Program-made: the position numbers and the translations under genes
Part shown: piece after piece, positions 34,638 to 43,087 of the stretch
Layout: every line of letters starts with the position of its first letter
Numbering within the stretch: position 1 is the first letter of the stretch
Notes under the pieces: generated by a model
Told to the model about the DNA's origin: nothing
Database searches by the model: none
What the model saw: only the letters and a program-made list of their open reading frames with translations
Assembly: GCF_027812955.1 (NCBI RefSeq)
Contig: NZ_JAPYZV010000001.1
Span: 423,769 to 487,768 of the forward strand
Direction of reading: 5' to 3'
Length of the DNA: 64,000 nucleotides
From: Pedococcus sp. 5OH_020
GTDB taxonomy: Bacteria; Actinomycetota; Actinomycetes; Actinomycetales; Dermatophilaceae

Positions 34638-35699
34638 ATGAAGTTCGGACTGTTCGTCCCACAGGGCTGGCGTATGGACCTGGTGGGGATCGACCCCACC
34701 CAGCACTGGGGGGTCATGGCGGGGCTCGCCCGGCGCGCGGACGCCAACGAGGACTGGACCTCCATCTGGGTGTACGACCACTTCCACACCGTGCCGGTGC
34801 CGAGCGAGGAGGCCACCCACGAGGCGTGGACCCTGATGGCCGCTTTCGCGGCGGTCACCGGCAGGGTCCGGCTGGGGCAGATGTGCACCTGCATGAGCTA
34901 CCGGGAGCCGACTTATCTGGCCAAGGTCGCGGCCACGGTGGACGTGATCTCCGAGGGACGCGTGGAGATGGGCATCGGTGCAGGCTGGTACGAGCACGAG
35001 TGGCGCGCCTACGGCTACGGCTTCCCGCGCGCGGGGGAGCGGCTGAAGCGGCTCGAGGAGGGCGTCCAGATCTTCCGGGACATGTGGACCAAGGGCACCG
35101 CCACCTTCTCCGGTGAGCACTACGACGTCGACGGCGCGCGGTGCTACCCGCGGCCGCTGCAGGGAACTGCGTTGCCCGGCTCCAAGGCCAACGGCATCCC
35201 CATGTGGATCGCGGGCGGTGGCGAGAAGAAGACGCTGCGGATCGCCGCCCAGTACGCGGACTACACCAACTACGCACCGGGGAGCATCGAGGAGTTCCAG
35301 CAGAAGTCGGAGCTGCTTCGTGGCCACTGTGATGATGTCGGACGCGACTTCTCGGAGATCGTCCGGACCACGAACTTCAACATCGTCATCGGCCGGGACG
35401 AGCAGGAGGTCTCGGACAGGATCGAAGGCACTCGCGCACGACTGCTCCAGGCGGGCGTGCCCGACGACGTCACGGAGCGTCAGATCCAGGAGCTCCGCGG
35501 CTCCCAAGGCTGTGGGACCCCGGAGCAGATCCTCGAGCGTCTCACCCAGTGGCAGGAGGCCGGGATGACGTACCTCATCACGAACTTCAACGAGGCCGCC
35601 TACGACACCTCCGGGATCGCGCTCTTCGAGCGCGAGGTGATGCCGGAGCTCGCCGACCAGGCCGACCACGGACACCTCTGGCACCTGGGCCGCCGCTGA
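34638..35699 (+). CDS. LLM-class (F420-dependent) oxidoreductase
   Basis: 353 residues, luciferase-like TIM barrel using reduced F420 or flavin. Signatures: KFGLFVPQGWRMDLVGI, WVYDHFHTVPVPSEEATHEAWT, GRVRLGQMCTCMSYREPTYLAK, SEGRVEMGIGAGWYEHEWRAYG and WIAGGGEKKTLRIAAQYADYTNY in part. ATG 34638 is preceded by AAGGAGG with seven bases spacing, an excellent site. Substrate unknown. F420 use is typical for actinobacterial members but not proven here. Confidence 0.9.
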   Translation: MKFGLFVPQGWRMDLVGIDPTQHWGVMAGLARRADANEDWTSIWVYDHFHTVPVPSEEATHEAWTLMAAFAAVTGRVRLGQMCTCMSYREPTYLAKVAATVDVISEGRVEMGIGAGWYEHEWRAYGYGFPRAGERLKRLEEGVQIFRDMWTKGTATFSGEHYDVDGARCYPRPLQGTALPGSKANGIPMWIAGGGEKKTLRIAAQYADYTNYAPGSIEEFQQKSELLRGHCDDVGRDFSEIVRTTNFNIVIGRDEQEVSDRIEGTRARLLQAGVPDDVTERQIQELRGSQGCGTPEQILERLTQWQEAGMTYLITNFNEAAYDTSGIALFEREVMPELADQADHGHLWHLGRR

Positions 35700-35778
35700 G
35701 GCGCCGACTGGCTCCCGCCGACGGCTGGGCGTGCTCGGCGCCACACCGCGACGCAGACCCAGACGTCATACCAACGAG

Positions 35779-35784
35779 TAACCT
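35779..35784 (+). promoter_or_regulatory. -10 element, leaderless promoter of acyl-CoA dehydrogenase
   Basis: TAACCT eight bases before the GTG at 35793. Confidence 0.4.
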
Positions 35785-35792
35785 ATCGACCT

Positions 35793-36968
35793 GTGAGCAC
35801 AGATCGGTACGGCAACCCAGAGTTCGACGCCTTCCGCCTTCCGTCGGACCACGAGGAGCTGCGCGAGGCCGTCCGAGCCGTGGCCGAGGCGCGGATCGCA
35901 CCGTACGCGGCGGAGGTGGACGAGCAGGCGCGCTACCCCCAGGAAGCACACGACGCTCTGGTGGCTGCCGACTTCTTCGCGCCGCACATCCCCGAGGAGT
36001 ACGGCGGGGTGGGGGCGGACGCCCTGGCGACGTGCATCGTGATCGAGGAGGTCGCGCGGGTCGACGCGTCGGCGTCGCTCATCCCGGCCGTCAACAAGCT
36101 CGGCACGATGCCGCTGGTCCTTGCTGGCGAGGAGGAGCTCAAGAAGCGCTACCTCACGCCGGTGGCGGCCGGGCTGTCGACCTTCTCCTACGGCCTGTCC
36201 GAGCGCGAGGCCGGCTCGGACACGGCGGCGATGAAGACCCGGGCGCGGCCCGACGGTGACGGCTGGGTGCTCAACGGACAGAAGTCGTGGATCACCAACG
36301 CCGGAGTGTCCGACTACTACACGGTCCTGGCGGTGACGGACCCGGACGGGCGGCGTGGCGCCAACGTCACGGCCTTCGTCGTCGAGAAGTCGGACGAGGG
36401 CTTCACGTTCGGGGAGAGGGAGCACAAGCTGGGCATCAAGGGCAGCCCCACCCGCGAGCTGTACTTCGACGCCGTCCGCATCCCCGGCGACCGGGTGGTG
36501 GGCACCGTCGGCGAGGGGCTGAAGCTCGCGCTCGCCACGCTGGACCACACGCGCGTCACGATCGGGGCGCAGGCGGTCGGCATCGCCCAGGGCGCCCTGG
36601 ACCACGCGGTCGCCTACGTCAAGGAGCGCAAGCAGTTCGGCAAGCACATCGCCGAGTTCCAGGGCGTCCAGTTCATGCTGGCCGACATGGCGATGGCCGT
36701 CGAGGCGGCCCGCCAGCTGGTGTATGCCGCCGCCGCCAAGTCAGAGCGCGGCGACTCCGACCTGCCGTTCTTCGGGGCAGCCGCCAAGTGCTACGCCTCC
36801 GACGTCGCCATGCAGGTCACCACGGACGCGGTGCAGCTGTTCGGCGGCGCGGGCTACGTGCGCGACTTCCCGGTCGAGCGGATGATGCGTGACGCCAAGA
36901 TCACCCAGATCTACGAGGGGACGAACCAGATCCAGCGCCTGGTGATGGCACGTCAGCTGCTGAGGTAG
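35793..36968 (+). CDS. Acyl-CoA dehydrogenase (FadE25-like)
   Basis: 391 residues, FAD-dependent acyl-CoA desaturating enzyme. Motifs: FSYGLSEREAGSDTAAMKTRA, GQKSWITNAGVSDYYTV, KLGIKGSPTRELYFD, RKQFGKHIAEFQGVQ, FGGAGYVRDFPVERMMRDAKI and IYEGTNQIQRL, where Glu of YEG is the catalytic base. GTG 35793 has TAACCT eight bases upstream. A homologue (fadE25, Rv3274c) is next to purE in M. tuberculosis, which matches the local order here. Substrate chain length is unknown. Confidence 0.93.
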   Translation: MSTDRYGNPEFDAFRLPSDHEELREAVRAVAEARIAPYAAEVDEQARYPQEAHDALVAADFFAPHIPEEYGGVGADALATCIVIEEVARVDASASLIPAVNKLGTMPLVLAGEEELKKRYLTPVAAGLSTFSYGLSEREAGSDTAAMKTRARPDGDGWVLNGQKSWITNAGVSDYYTVLAVTDPDGRRGANVTAFVVEKSDEGFTFGEREHKLGIKGSPTRELYFDAVRIPGDRVVGTVGEGLKLALATLDHTRVTIGAQAVGIAQGALDHAVAYVKERKQFGKHIAEFQGVQFMLADMAMAVEAARQLVYAAAAKSERGDSDLPFFGAAAKCYASDVAMQVTTDAVQLFGGAGYVRDFPVERMMRDAKITQIYEGTNQIQRLVMARQLLR

Positions 36969-36980
36969 CGCGAGTCGGTC

Positions 36981-38249
36981 CTAGCCACCTGACGGCTTGC
37001 CGTCCGTGCCGGCCGGCGGGGCCTCCAGCGGGGTGTCGTTGCGAAGGGACCGGAACAACAACCTCGCTCGCTCGCTGTCCCACTTCACCGAGCTGCCCGC
37101 ACTCGTCTGGTAGCTCAGACTCTGGATGGGCACGACGAGGCTCAGGCCTTGGTCCTTGGACACGGCTCGCATGGTGAGCAGCACACGGCTGGCGTCGCGC
37201 AGCGAGGTGTCCCCGCCGACGACGAGCCCATGCGCCGCGGCGTGGGTGAAGGCCCAGTAGCGCCAGGGGAGCAGGACCGTAGCCGGGGTCAGCGCCTTCT
37301 TCATGATGGCCGCCAGGAACTGTCGCTGCCGCTCAGCACGGCCGATGTCGCCTCGGGGATCGGAGTAGCGAGCTCGCACGAAGCCGAGGGCGTTGCGCCC
37401 GTCGAGCACCTGACAGCCCTTCTGCAGGTTGATCCCGGCCTTCTTGTCGTTCATCCGGAAGGGCACGCAGATGGTGACCCCGTCCACCGAGTCGACCACG
37501 TCGGCGAAGCCGGCGAAGCCGATCTCCACATAGCCGTCGATGTGCAGGTCGGTGACCTGTTCCACCGTCCGGACGAGCAGCTTCGGGCCCCCGAGCGCGA
37601 AGGCCGCGTTGATCTTGTTGCTCCCATGGCCCGGAATCGGGACGTACGAGTCCCTGGGGATCGATACGAGAGCCGGCTTGCCGCCGCTCTGGGACACGTG
37701 GACGAGGATGATCGAGTCGGTGCGCCGGCCTGCCGCGTTGCCGGTCGCGTACTGCTTCCTCTGGGCAGCGGTCAGACCCTCGCGGCTGTCCGACCCCACG
37801 AGAAGATAGGTGAAGCCCTTCGTGTGGGCAGGTCGCGAACCCGCCGGCGTGGTGTCCACCTTCGTCACCGTGCTCCACGCGTGCACCGGCGTCACGACCA
37901 TGAAGGCCAGCCAGGCCACCACGGCCAAGAGCACGACCCTGCCTGCAGCGAAGCGGCCTCGGCGCGTGCCGCGCGGGCGCTCCTGGTCGCGCCGTACCCG
38001 GACGTCGGCCGCGGGGCCGCCCGGGCGGCCGGCCGGCCGGCGTCCCCCCTGGGGCGCTGCCGGACCGGGTGGGACCGAGCCGTGCCGACGGGCCCTGCGG
38101 CCGCGGACGTCGACGGTGTAGATGTCATCGCCACCGGCGTCCGGAAGGCCGTCGACACCGGCCGTGCCCTCGACGTCCTCGGCGCTGTGTCTCCCCACGC
38201 GCTGAGGGATGGGCCGGGCGTCGTCGCGCCCTGGTGGGGGTCCAGTCAT
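36981..38249 (-). CDS. LytR-CpsA-Psr (LCP) family cell-wall glycopolymer ligase
   Basis: Transfers lipid-linked wall polymers to peptidoglycan on the outer face. 422 residues from ATG 38249. The N-terminal ~105 residues are a cytoplasmic Arg/Pro/Gly-rich tail. One transmembrane helix follows (GRVVLLAVVAWLAFMVV), then the extracellular LCP domain. Motifs TYLLVGSDSREG, RRTDSIILVHV, SIPRDSYVPIPG, NKINAAFALGG and RYSDPRGDIGRAERQRQ carry the conserved Asp/Arg residues that bind the pyrophosphate. A second LCP gene lies divergently 145 bases away. M. tuberculosis has a homologue (Rv3267) in the same place. Confidence 0.93.
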   Translation of the reverse strand: MTGPPPGRDDARPIPQRVGRHSAEDVEGTAGVDGLPDAGGDDIYTVDVRGRRARRHGSVPPGPAAPQGGRRPAGRPGGPAADVRVRRDQERPRGTRRGRFAAGRVVLLAVVAWLAFMVVTPVHAWSTVTKVDTTPAGSRPAHTKGFTYLLVGSDSREGLTAAQRKQYATGNAAGRRTDSIILVHVSQSGGKPALVSIPRDSYVPIPGHGSNKINAAFALGGPKLLVRTVEQVTDLHIDGYVEIGFAGFADVVDSVDGVTICVPFRMNDKKAGINLQKGCQVLDGRNALGFVRARYSDPRGDIGRAERQRQFLAAIMKKALTPATVLLPWRYWAFTHAAAHGLVVGGDTSLRDASRVLLTMRAVSKDQGLSLVVPIQSLSYQTSAGSSVKWDSERARLLFRSLRNDTPLEAPPAGTDGKPSGG

Positions 38250-38380
38250 GGAGCCCAGTGTCCGCTGAGCGCTCCACCGCTGGCAAAAGACGCCACCGCC
38301 CACTCCCGGGCGCCCGGCTCCATCGCGCGACACGCCGCCTCCGAAAGCGCAGTGGTCGCAGTATTCCCAGTGGTGTCACC

Positions 38381-38395
38381 AATACTGGTGCACCA
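38381..38395 (+). promoter_or_regulatory. -10 and palindrome at the start of the second LCP gene
   Basis: AATACT (38381-38386) ends eight bases before ATG 38395, and TGGTGCACCA (38386-38395), a perfect ten-base palindrome, runs onto the first base of the ATG. GGTGTCACC (38372-38380) is a second small palindrome just upstream. No Shine-Dalgarno, so the transcript is probably leaderless. Confidence 0.45.
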
Positions 38396-39966
38396 TGACA
38401 CCCCCCTCCTTCGCTCCGACGACCGCCGCGGAGCAAGGGGTCTACCTGGCCACCAGGGCTGTGCCCGGGCTGCGCACAGCCGAGGTGCTCGGGCCGAGGA
38501 TGGCTCGTCGCCGCGCCTTCACCCTCGTGCTCTTGACCGTGATGGTCCCCGGCGTGGCTCAGCTCGTGGCCGGCAACCGCAGCCTGGGCCGGTTCGCCAT
38601 CCGCTGCTGGCTCGTCCTCGTCAGTGCTGCCGCCGCGATGGGGGCTGTCTCCTTCGTCAGCCGCGCCGCCGCCATCGGACTCGTCAGCCGCGGCTGGGTG
38701 CTGGCCTCGCTGCAGTGGGTGCTCACCGCGTATGCGGTGCTGTGGGCTGTGCTTCTCCTGGACGCCTGGAGGTTGGCGAGGCCCAGCGGGCTGCTCGTCC
38801 GGGCCCGGCGGGTGCTCACCGGGCTGACAGCGGGTCTACTGGTCGTCACCTCGGGTGGCCTGGTGTACGCGGCGAGCAGCGTCGGCGCCGGCAAGGACGC
38901 TCTGAACGCCCTCTTCCAGGGCCACCAGGCGCTCGACGCCGTGGACGGCCGATACAACATCCTCGTGCTGGGTGCCGACAGTGGCAAGGACCGCGTGGGC
39001 ACCCGCCCCGACTCCATCCAGCTGGTCAGCGTGGATGCCCGCACGGGCCGCGCGGTGACGTTCGGGTTCTCCAGGGATACCGAGAACATCAACTTCCGGC
39101 CGGGCTCGACGATGGCGTCACTCATGCCGGAGGGATGGAACTGCGGCGACGGCTGCCTGCTGAACGGGCTCTACACCTGGGCGCAGGACCACGCGACGCA
39201 GTTCCCGGCCGGGACCTCGAACGCGGGCGTCCTCGCCACGAGGGAGGCTGTCGAGGCTCTCAGCGGCCTGAGGATCCAGTACTACGTCATGGTGGACCTC
39301 AACGGGTTCCGCAAGATGGTCGACGCAGTCGGTGGGCTCGACGTCACCGTCAGGTTCCGCACGCCGATCGGCGGCGGCACGTCGCCCGTCGTGGCGTGGA
39401 TCGAGCCAGGGCGTCAGCATCTCGACGGTTACCACGCCCTGTGGTACGCACGGTCGCGCTCCGGCTCCACGAACTACGAGCGGATGGCCCGGCAGCGGTG
39501 TGTCATGACGGCGATGATCGACCAGCTCGATCCCGAGACGCTGGTCACGCGGTTCCAGAAGATCGCCGGTGCCAGCTCCGGTCTGATCCAGACCGACCTG
39601 CCCCAGTCCGAGCTGGGCCGCTTCGCCGAGCTGGCCATGAAGACGCGCGTGCAGAAGATCCGAGGAGTCAACTTCGTCCCCCCGCTGATGAAGCCCTGGG
39701 ACTACGACCCCGCGCTTGTGACGTCCACCGTGAAGGCCGCCATCGAGGCCTCCGAGAAGTCGTCGAAGGCGAAGGACGGCTCGGCTTCGCCACCCTCCTC
39801 CGCCAAGCCCAAAGCCACGGCCAACGCCACGGCCAAGACCACGACCAACGCCACGGCCAAGACCACTGTCCGGGCGCAGCCGGGAACGGCCGTGGTGGAC
39901 CCGGCGAAGGCGGCTGGCAACGCGGCGGAGAGCGACCTCTCCTCCGTATGCTCAGCAGCCTCATGA
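38395..39966 (+). CDS. Divergent LCP-family protein with four-helix membrane N-terminus
   Basis: 523 residues. An N-terminal membrane region (about 40-165) has four hydrophobic helices, unlike the single helix of classic LCP proteins. The LCP domain (about 195-440) has NILVLGADSGKDRVGTRPDSI, GFSRDTENINF and WYARSRSGSTNYERMARQR. There is an unusual insertion with a Cys pair (NCGDGC) where others have IPG and KIN. The last ~80 residues are a Lys/Thr/Ala tail with a duplicated 24-base unit. Likely a wall-polymer ligase; the next gene, a glycosyltransferase, overlaps its stop. The ATG at 38395 fits a leaderless start. Confidence 0.9.
   Translation: MTPPSFAPTTAAEQGVYLATRAVPGLRTAEVLGPRMARRRAFTLVLLTVMVPGVAQLVAGNRSLGRFAIRCWLVLVSAAAAMGAVSFVSRAAAIGLVSRGWVLASLQWVLTAYAVLWAVLLLDAWRLARPSGLLVRARRVLTGLTAGLLVVTSGGLVYAASSVGAGKDALNALFQGHQALDAVDGRYNILVLGADSGKDRVGTRPDSIQLVSVDARTGRAVTFGFSRDTENINFRPGSTMASLMPEGWNCGDGCLLNGLYTWAQDHATQFPAGTSNAGVLATREAVEALSGLRIQYYVMVDLNGFRKMVDAVGGLDVTVRFRTPIGGGTSPVVAWIEPGRQHLDGYHALWYARSRSGSTNYERMARQRCVMTAMIDQLDPETLVTRFQKIAGASSGLIQTDLPQSELGRFAELAMKTRVQKIRGVNFVPPLMKPWDYDPALVTSTVKAAIEASEKSSKAKDGSASPPSSAKPKATANATAKTTTNATAKTTVRAQPGTAVVDPAKAAGNAAESDLSSVCSAAS
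39817..39864 (+). repeat. 24-bp tandem duplication in LCP tail
   Basis: Two 24-base units (39817-39840 and 39841-39864) differ at one base and encode TANATAKT and TTNATAKT. They lie in the disordered C-terminal tail of the LCP protein. Confidence 0.85.
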
Positions 39967-40964
39967 CGAGCAGCCCCGAGCCCCGCACCACGAGCGCCGC
40001 GCCATCGGTAGGCATTGTCATGCCGATCCTCAACGAGGAGAGGCACCTGCGGGAGGCGGTCGACGCCGTCCTGGCACAGGACTACGACGGCCCGCTCCAG
40101 CTCGTCCTGGCCCTCGGGCCGAGCACCGACCGCACCGCGGGAATCGCGCACGACCTGGCGGCGGCCGACCCGCGTGTCCGGACGGTGGAGAACCCCTCGG
40201 GGAGGACCCCGGAGGCGCTCAACAGGGCCATCGGCGCCCTGGACGACGTGGACGTCGTCGTTCGGGTGGACGGTCACGGCGTGCTCGACCGCGACTACGT
40301 CCGTACGGCGGTCGCCCTGTTGGAGGAGACAGGTGCAGCGAACGTCGGGGGTCTGATGGACGCCGAAGGTGTCACGTCGTTCGAGCGGGCGGTGGCGGCA
40401 GCGATGACCTCCCGCCTGGGCGTGGGGTCGGCGGCCTTCCACACCGGAGGCGACGCCGGCCCGGCGGACACGGTCTACCTCGGCGTCTTCCGGCGCGAGT
40501 GGCTGCAGCGGATGGGCGGCTACGATCACCGCTTCACCCGTGCGCAGGACTGGGAGCTCAACCACCGGATCCGGGAGGCGGGCGGTCTGGTGTGGTTCTC
40601 CCCTCGGCTGCGCGTGGCGTACCGACCTCGGCCCACGCTGCCGGCTCTGGCGCGTCAGTATCGGGACTACGGGCGCTGGCGCCGCGCGGTCGGCCGGACC
40701 CACCGGGGCACGATCAACGCGCGCTACCTTGCCCCGCCCGCCGCGCTCGTGGGTGTCGTGGCAGGAGCAGTGGGAGGTCTGGCGTGGAAGCCGCTATGGC
40801 TCCTGCCGACGGCGTACCTGGGTCTGACCACGGTCGGCGGCCTCACGGTGCGCGACCTTCGCCTCCGGCCCGCCGACAGACTGTGGCTGCCCGTGGTGCT
40901 GCCGACCATGCACCTGAGCTGGGGATGGGGCTTCCTGACCAGTCAGGTTCGCATCGAGACGTGA
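39963..40964 (+). CDS. Membrane-associated family 2 glycosyltransferase
   Basis: 333 residues. GT-A fold: SVGIVMPILNEERHLREAVD, then VVVRVDGHGVLDRDYV, where DGH replaces the usual DxD. The acceptor motif is DWELNHRIREAGG, and two or three C-terminal hydrophobic helices run from ~250 to 320. Similar proteins make the first or second sugar additions of exported polysaccharides. ATG 39963 overlaps the stop of the LCP gene (ATGA 39963-39966), so it is translationally coupled; ATG 39948 is in frame but would overlap more. Donor and acceptor are unknown. Confidence 0.9.
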   Translation: MTSSPEPRTTSAAPSVGIVMPILNEERHLREAVDAVLAQDYDGPLQLVLALGPSTDRTAGIAHDLAAADPRVRTVENPSGRTPEALNRAIGALDDVDVVVRVDGHGVLDRDYVRTAVALLEETGAANVGGLMDAEGVTSFERAVAAAMTSRLGVGSAAFHTGGDAGPADTVYLGVFRREWLQRMGGYDHRFTRAQDWELNHRIREAGGLVWFSPRLRVAYRPRPTLPALARQYRDYGRWRRAVGRTHRGTINARYLAPPAALVGVVAGAVGGLAWKPLWLLPTAYLGLTTVGGLTVRDLRLRPADRLWLPVVLPTMHLSWGWGFLTSQVRIET

Positions 40965-40985
40965 CCTGTTCGTCGCCGGACCGCC

Positions 40986-42905
40986 TCACCAGCAGGCGCC
41001 CACCCGCCACAGCCGGTAGTCGCCGGCCCCGGCGACCGGGGTGAAGCCACGGGCGCCCGGGACGGCGTCGATGCCTGCGTAGCGGCGACGCTGTCCGGGT
41101 GACGACAGGGCCGTCGTCCCCCCGGTGATGACCCAGCCGACCTTCTGGCGCCTGACCGCCTCGCACACCGTCGGGTCGCTCGACGCCTTGTCCAGGCGCC
41201 TGCCGAGCAGGGCGCGGTCACCGGGGGACCACGCCTTCTCGGTGGGGAAGAGCAGCCGTTGGCCGCTGGCGAGATAGAGGTAGGGCCCGCCCTTCCAGGG
41301 GTCGGCCGCGACCACAGCCTTCGCAGGCATCCGGCGTCCCAGCGCGCGCAGGGCGTCGATCGCGGCGTCGGAGGCGTAGGACTCGGCTTCGGGTCTGTCG
41401 AAGTACCGGCCGAGGGCAGCGCGGTGCTGACCCCACGCCAGCCCCCCTGTGAGCGCGACGAGGAGGAGCGCGACGAGCAGGGGCGCAACAGGCGGGGACA
41501 GCCGCGGGAGCCGTCGGGTGACCAGCTCCGCGCCGGCGGCGAGGGCTGCGGCGAGCAGCACGGCCGCGGTGACCGTCATGAGAGCGGCGAGGCGGGGGGA
41601 GTTGTTGTACCAGGGCCACGTCAGAACCCGGGTCCGCTCGCTGTCCACAGCGGTGTCGAGGAAGTACAGGACCGCGATACCCGCGTGCGCGAGAACGAGC
41701 CACCGACCCCGCCTCCCCACGAGGAGGACGACGGCCCCGAGGAGGACCAGGACGCCGACGACCCAGAGCGGAGCCAGGTCGCGGGGACCGAAGAACAGCA
41801 CGTCGACCACGGCGTCTCGCGCACTCATCTCCGGCCCGGGGGGGTTCGACGCGCGCATGGCCACCGAGCGCGCCGTCAGGGCCGCCCAGCCCCCGGCGAG
41901 CACCGCCGGCCCGAGCGCGGCGAGCGCCAGCCAGACCACGGCGCGGCCGCCGCGCTCGCGCCGGTCCCGCCGGGCCGCGCGCAGCAACGCGCCGAGGACC
42001 ACGCCCATACCCATGAGACCGAAGGCGAAGACGGCATTGGGGTGGGCCAGGGCGAGCCCCGGCGTGGCGATCGCCAGCAGCAGGAGGGCACGGATTCGCC
42101 CAGGGCCCTGGGCGGCGTCGATGAGCAGCACCAGCGCGGCCGGCAGGAGGGCCTGTCCGAAGACGTTGGGCCAGAGGACGCCGTACCCGAGCAGCCAGAA
42201 GGGGAACGCGGGAAAGACGGCACTCGCGACGCCCGCTCCGACGGTCGGCGCCCAGCCGGTTCCGACCACCCGGCGGGCGAGCAGGACCACCGCCGAGGGC
42301 CACGCGAAGGCGGCGATGACCAGGGCTGTCGTGGATGCGGCTACCACGGGGCTGCAGCCGGTGGTCATGGCGACGGTCGCCGCGAGCCCGTGGAACAGGG
42401 CTGGGTAGAAGCCGCTGCCGTCCACGGAGGCGAAGCCGCCCGCATGGAGTGCTGAGACGTCGTGCTGCTCGAGCATCCACCGGATGGTGCCGAGGTGGTA
42501 GATGGTGTCGGGGCTCTGCGGAAACGCCGATGGTGAACCGGTGACCGTGACCACGGCCGAGATCACGGCGACCGCGCCCAGGCACAGCGCGACGACGAGC
42601 GACCACGGCGCTCCGGCGCCCTGTGCCTCGGGACGGCCGCCCAGCCGCCGCACCAGCAGGGCACCGAGCATGAGGATGACCAGCCCCAGCAGGAGAGGGG
42701 CGGCACCCCAGGCGAGCCCTCCAGCGCCCGCCGCCACACCGGTGGCGGCCAGTGCCCCCGCGGTGAGGACCGGCCCCAGAGCGACGGCGTCCTGCCATCG
42801 GTGGCCGGCCACGCGGGCAGCGGCGGTGCCCGGGCCGAAGAGCAGCGTTGCGGCGACGGCGACGACGGGAGCTGCCTGCCACCACGTGGTGCTGCCGAGA
42901 CCCAT
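40986..42905 (-). CDS. Polytopic membrane protein, GT-C-like (DUF6541 type)
   Basis: 639 residues, about 12-13 transmembrane helices then a ~140-residue extracytoplasmic C-terminal domain. An early loop contains SPDTIYHLGTIRWMLEQHD and FYPALFHG. These align with PPGWDxMNHA and FYPLA in two paralogues (53326-55338 and 59774-61873). An acidic residue in the first large loop is the hallmark of GT-C glycosyltransferases using polyprenyl-phosphate sugars. This is therefore a probable wall-polymer sugar transferase; a direct function is not shown. It is transcribed away from the fused CDP-ribitol synthase gene. Confidence 0.75.
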   Translation of the reverse strand: MGLGSTTWWQAAPVVAVAATLLFGPGTAAARVAGHRWQDAVALGPVLTAGALAATGVAAGAGGLAWGAAPLLLGLVILMLGALLVRRLGGRPEAQGAGAPWSLVVALCLGAVAVISAVVTVTGSPSAFPQSPDTIYHLGTIRWMLEQHDVSALHAGGFASVDGSGFYPALFHGLAATVAMTTGCSPVVAASTTALVIAAFAWPSAVVLLARRVVGTGWAPTVGAGVASAVFPAFPFWLLGYGVLWPNVFGQALLPAALVLLIDAAQGPGRIRALLLLAIATPGLALAHPNAVFAFGLMGMGVVLGALLRAARRDRRERGGRAVVWLALAALGPAVLAGGWAALTARSVAMRASNPPGPEMSARDAVVDVLFFGPRDLAPLWVVGVLVLLGAVVLLVGRRGRWLVLAHAGIAVLYFLDTAVDSERTRVLTWPWYNNSPRLAALMTVTAAVLLAAALAAGAELVTRRLPRLSPPVAPLLVALLLVALTGGLAWGQHRAALGRYFDRPEAESYASDAAIDALRALGRRMPAKAVVAADPWKGGPYLYLASGQRLLFPTEKAWSPGDRALLGRRLDKASSDPTVCEAVRRQKVGWVITGGTTALSSPGQRRRYAGIDAVPGARGFTPVAGAGDYRLWRVGACW

Positions 42906-43028
42906 CAGCCGTGCTGTGGACCGGTGGGCGGCGAGGTGACGGGGGCGCCCAGACGCGGTCGACCGGCAGCTGGCGTCATGGGCGACAGCATAGGAGGCTC
43001 ACCGTGGCGCCTGACCGCGCGGCGCGCC

Positions 43029-43058
43029 GCCCGGCCCGATGCCGGCATCGGGCCGGGC
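43029..43058. promoter_or_regulatory. Perfect 30-bp palindrome upstream of ribitol operon
   Basis: Left arm 43029-43043 and right arm 43044-43058 are exact reverse complements with no spacer; the centre reads GATGCCGGCATC. It ends 16 bases before the TAGGGT -10 (43075-43080) of the cytidylyltransferase operon, covering the -35 position. Between divergent genes, so a terminator is unlikely; an operator or cruciform is more plausible. Confidence 0.8.
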
Positions 43059-43074
43059 CTGTTCGGCCACCGGG

Positions 43075-43080
43075 TAGGGT
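43075..43080 (+). promoter_or_regulatory. -10 element, leaderless promoter of ribitol operon
   Basis: TAGGGT seven bases before the GTG at 43088. Confidence 0.5.
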
Positions 43081-43087
43081 CGGGTGC

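Noticed and set aside
37149-39962. Very long forward open frame ahead of the glycosyltransferase at 39963
   Set aside because: Arg/Gly/Pro-rich shadow of the two LCP genes, typical of high-GC DNA; only the part after 39963 has glycosyltransferase motifs.
43029-43058. Terminator
   Set aside because: Both flanking genes are transcribed away from it.
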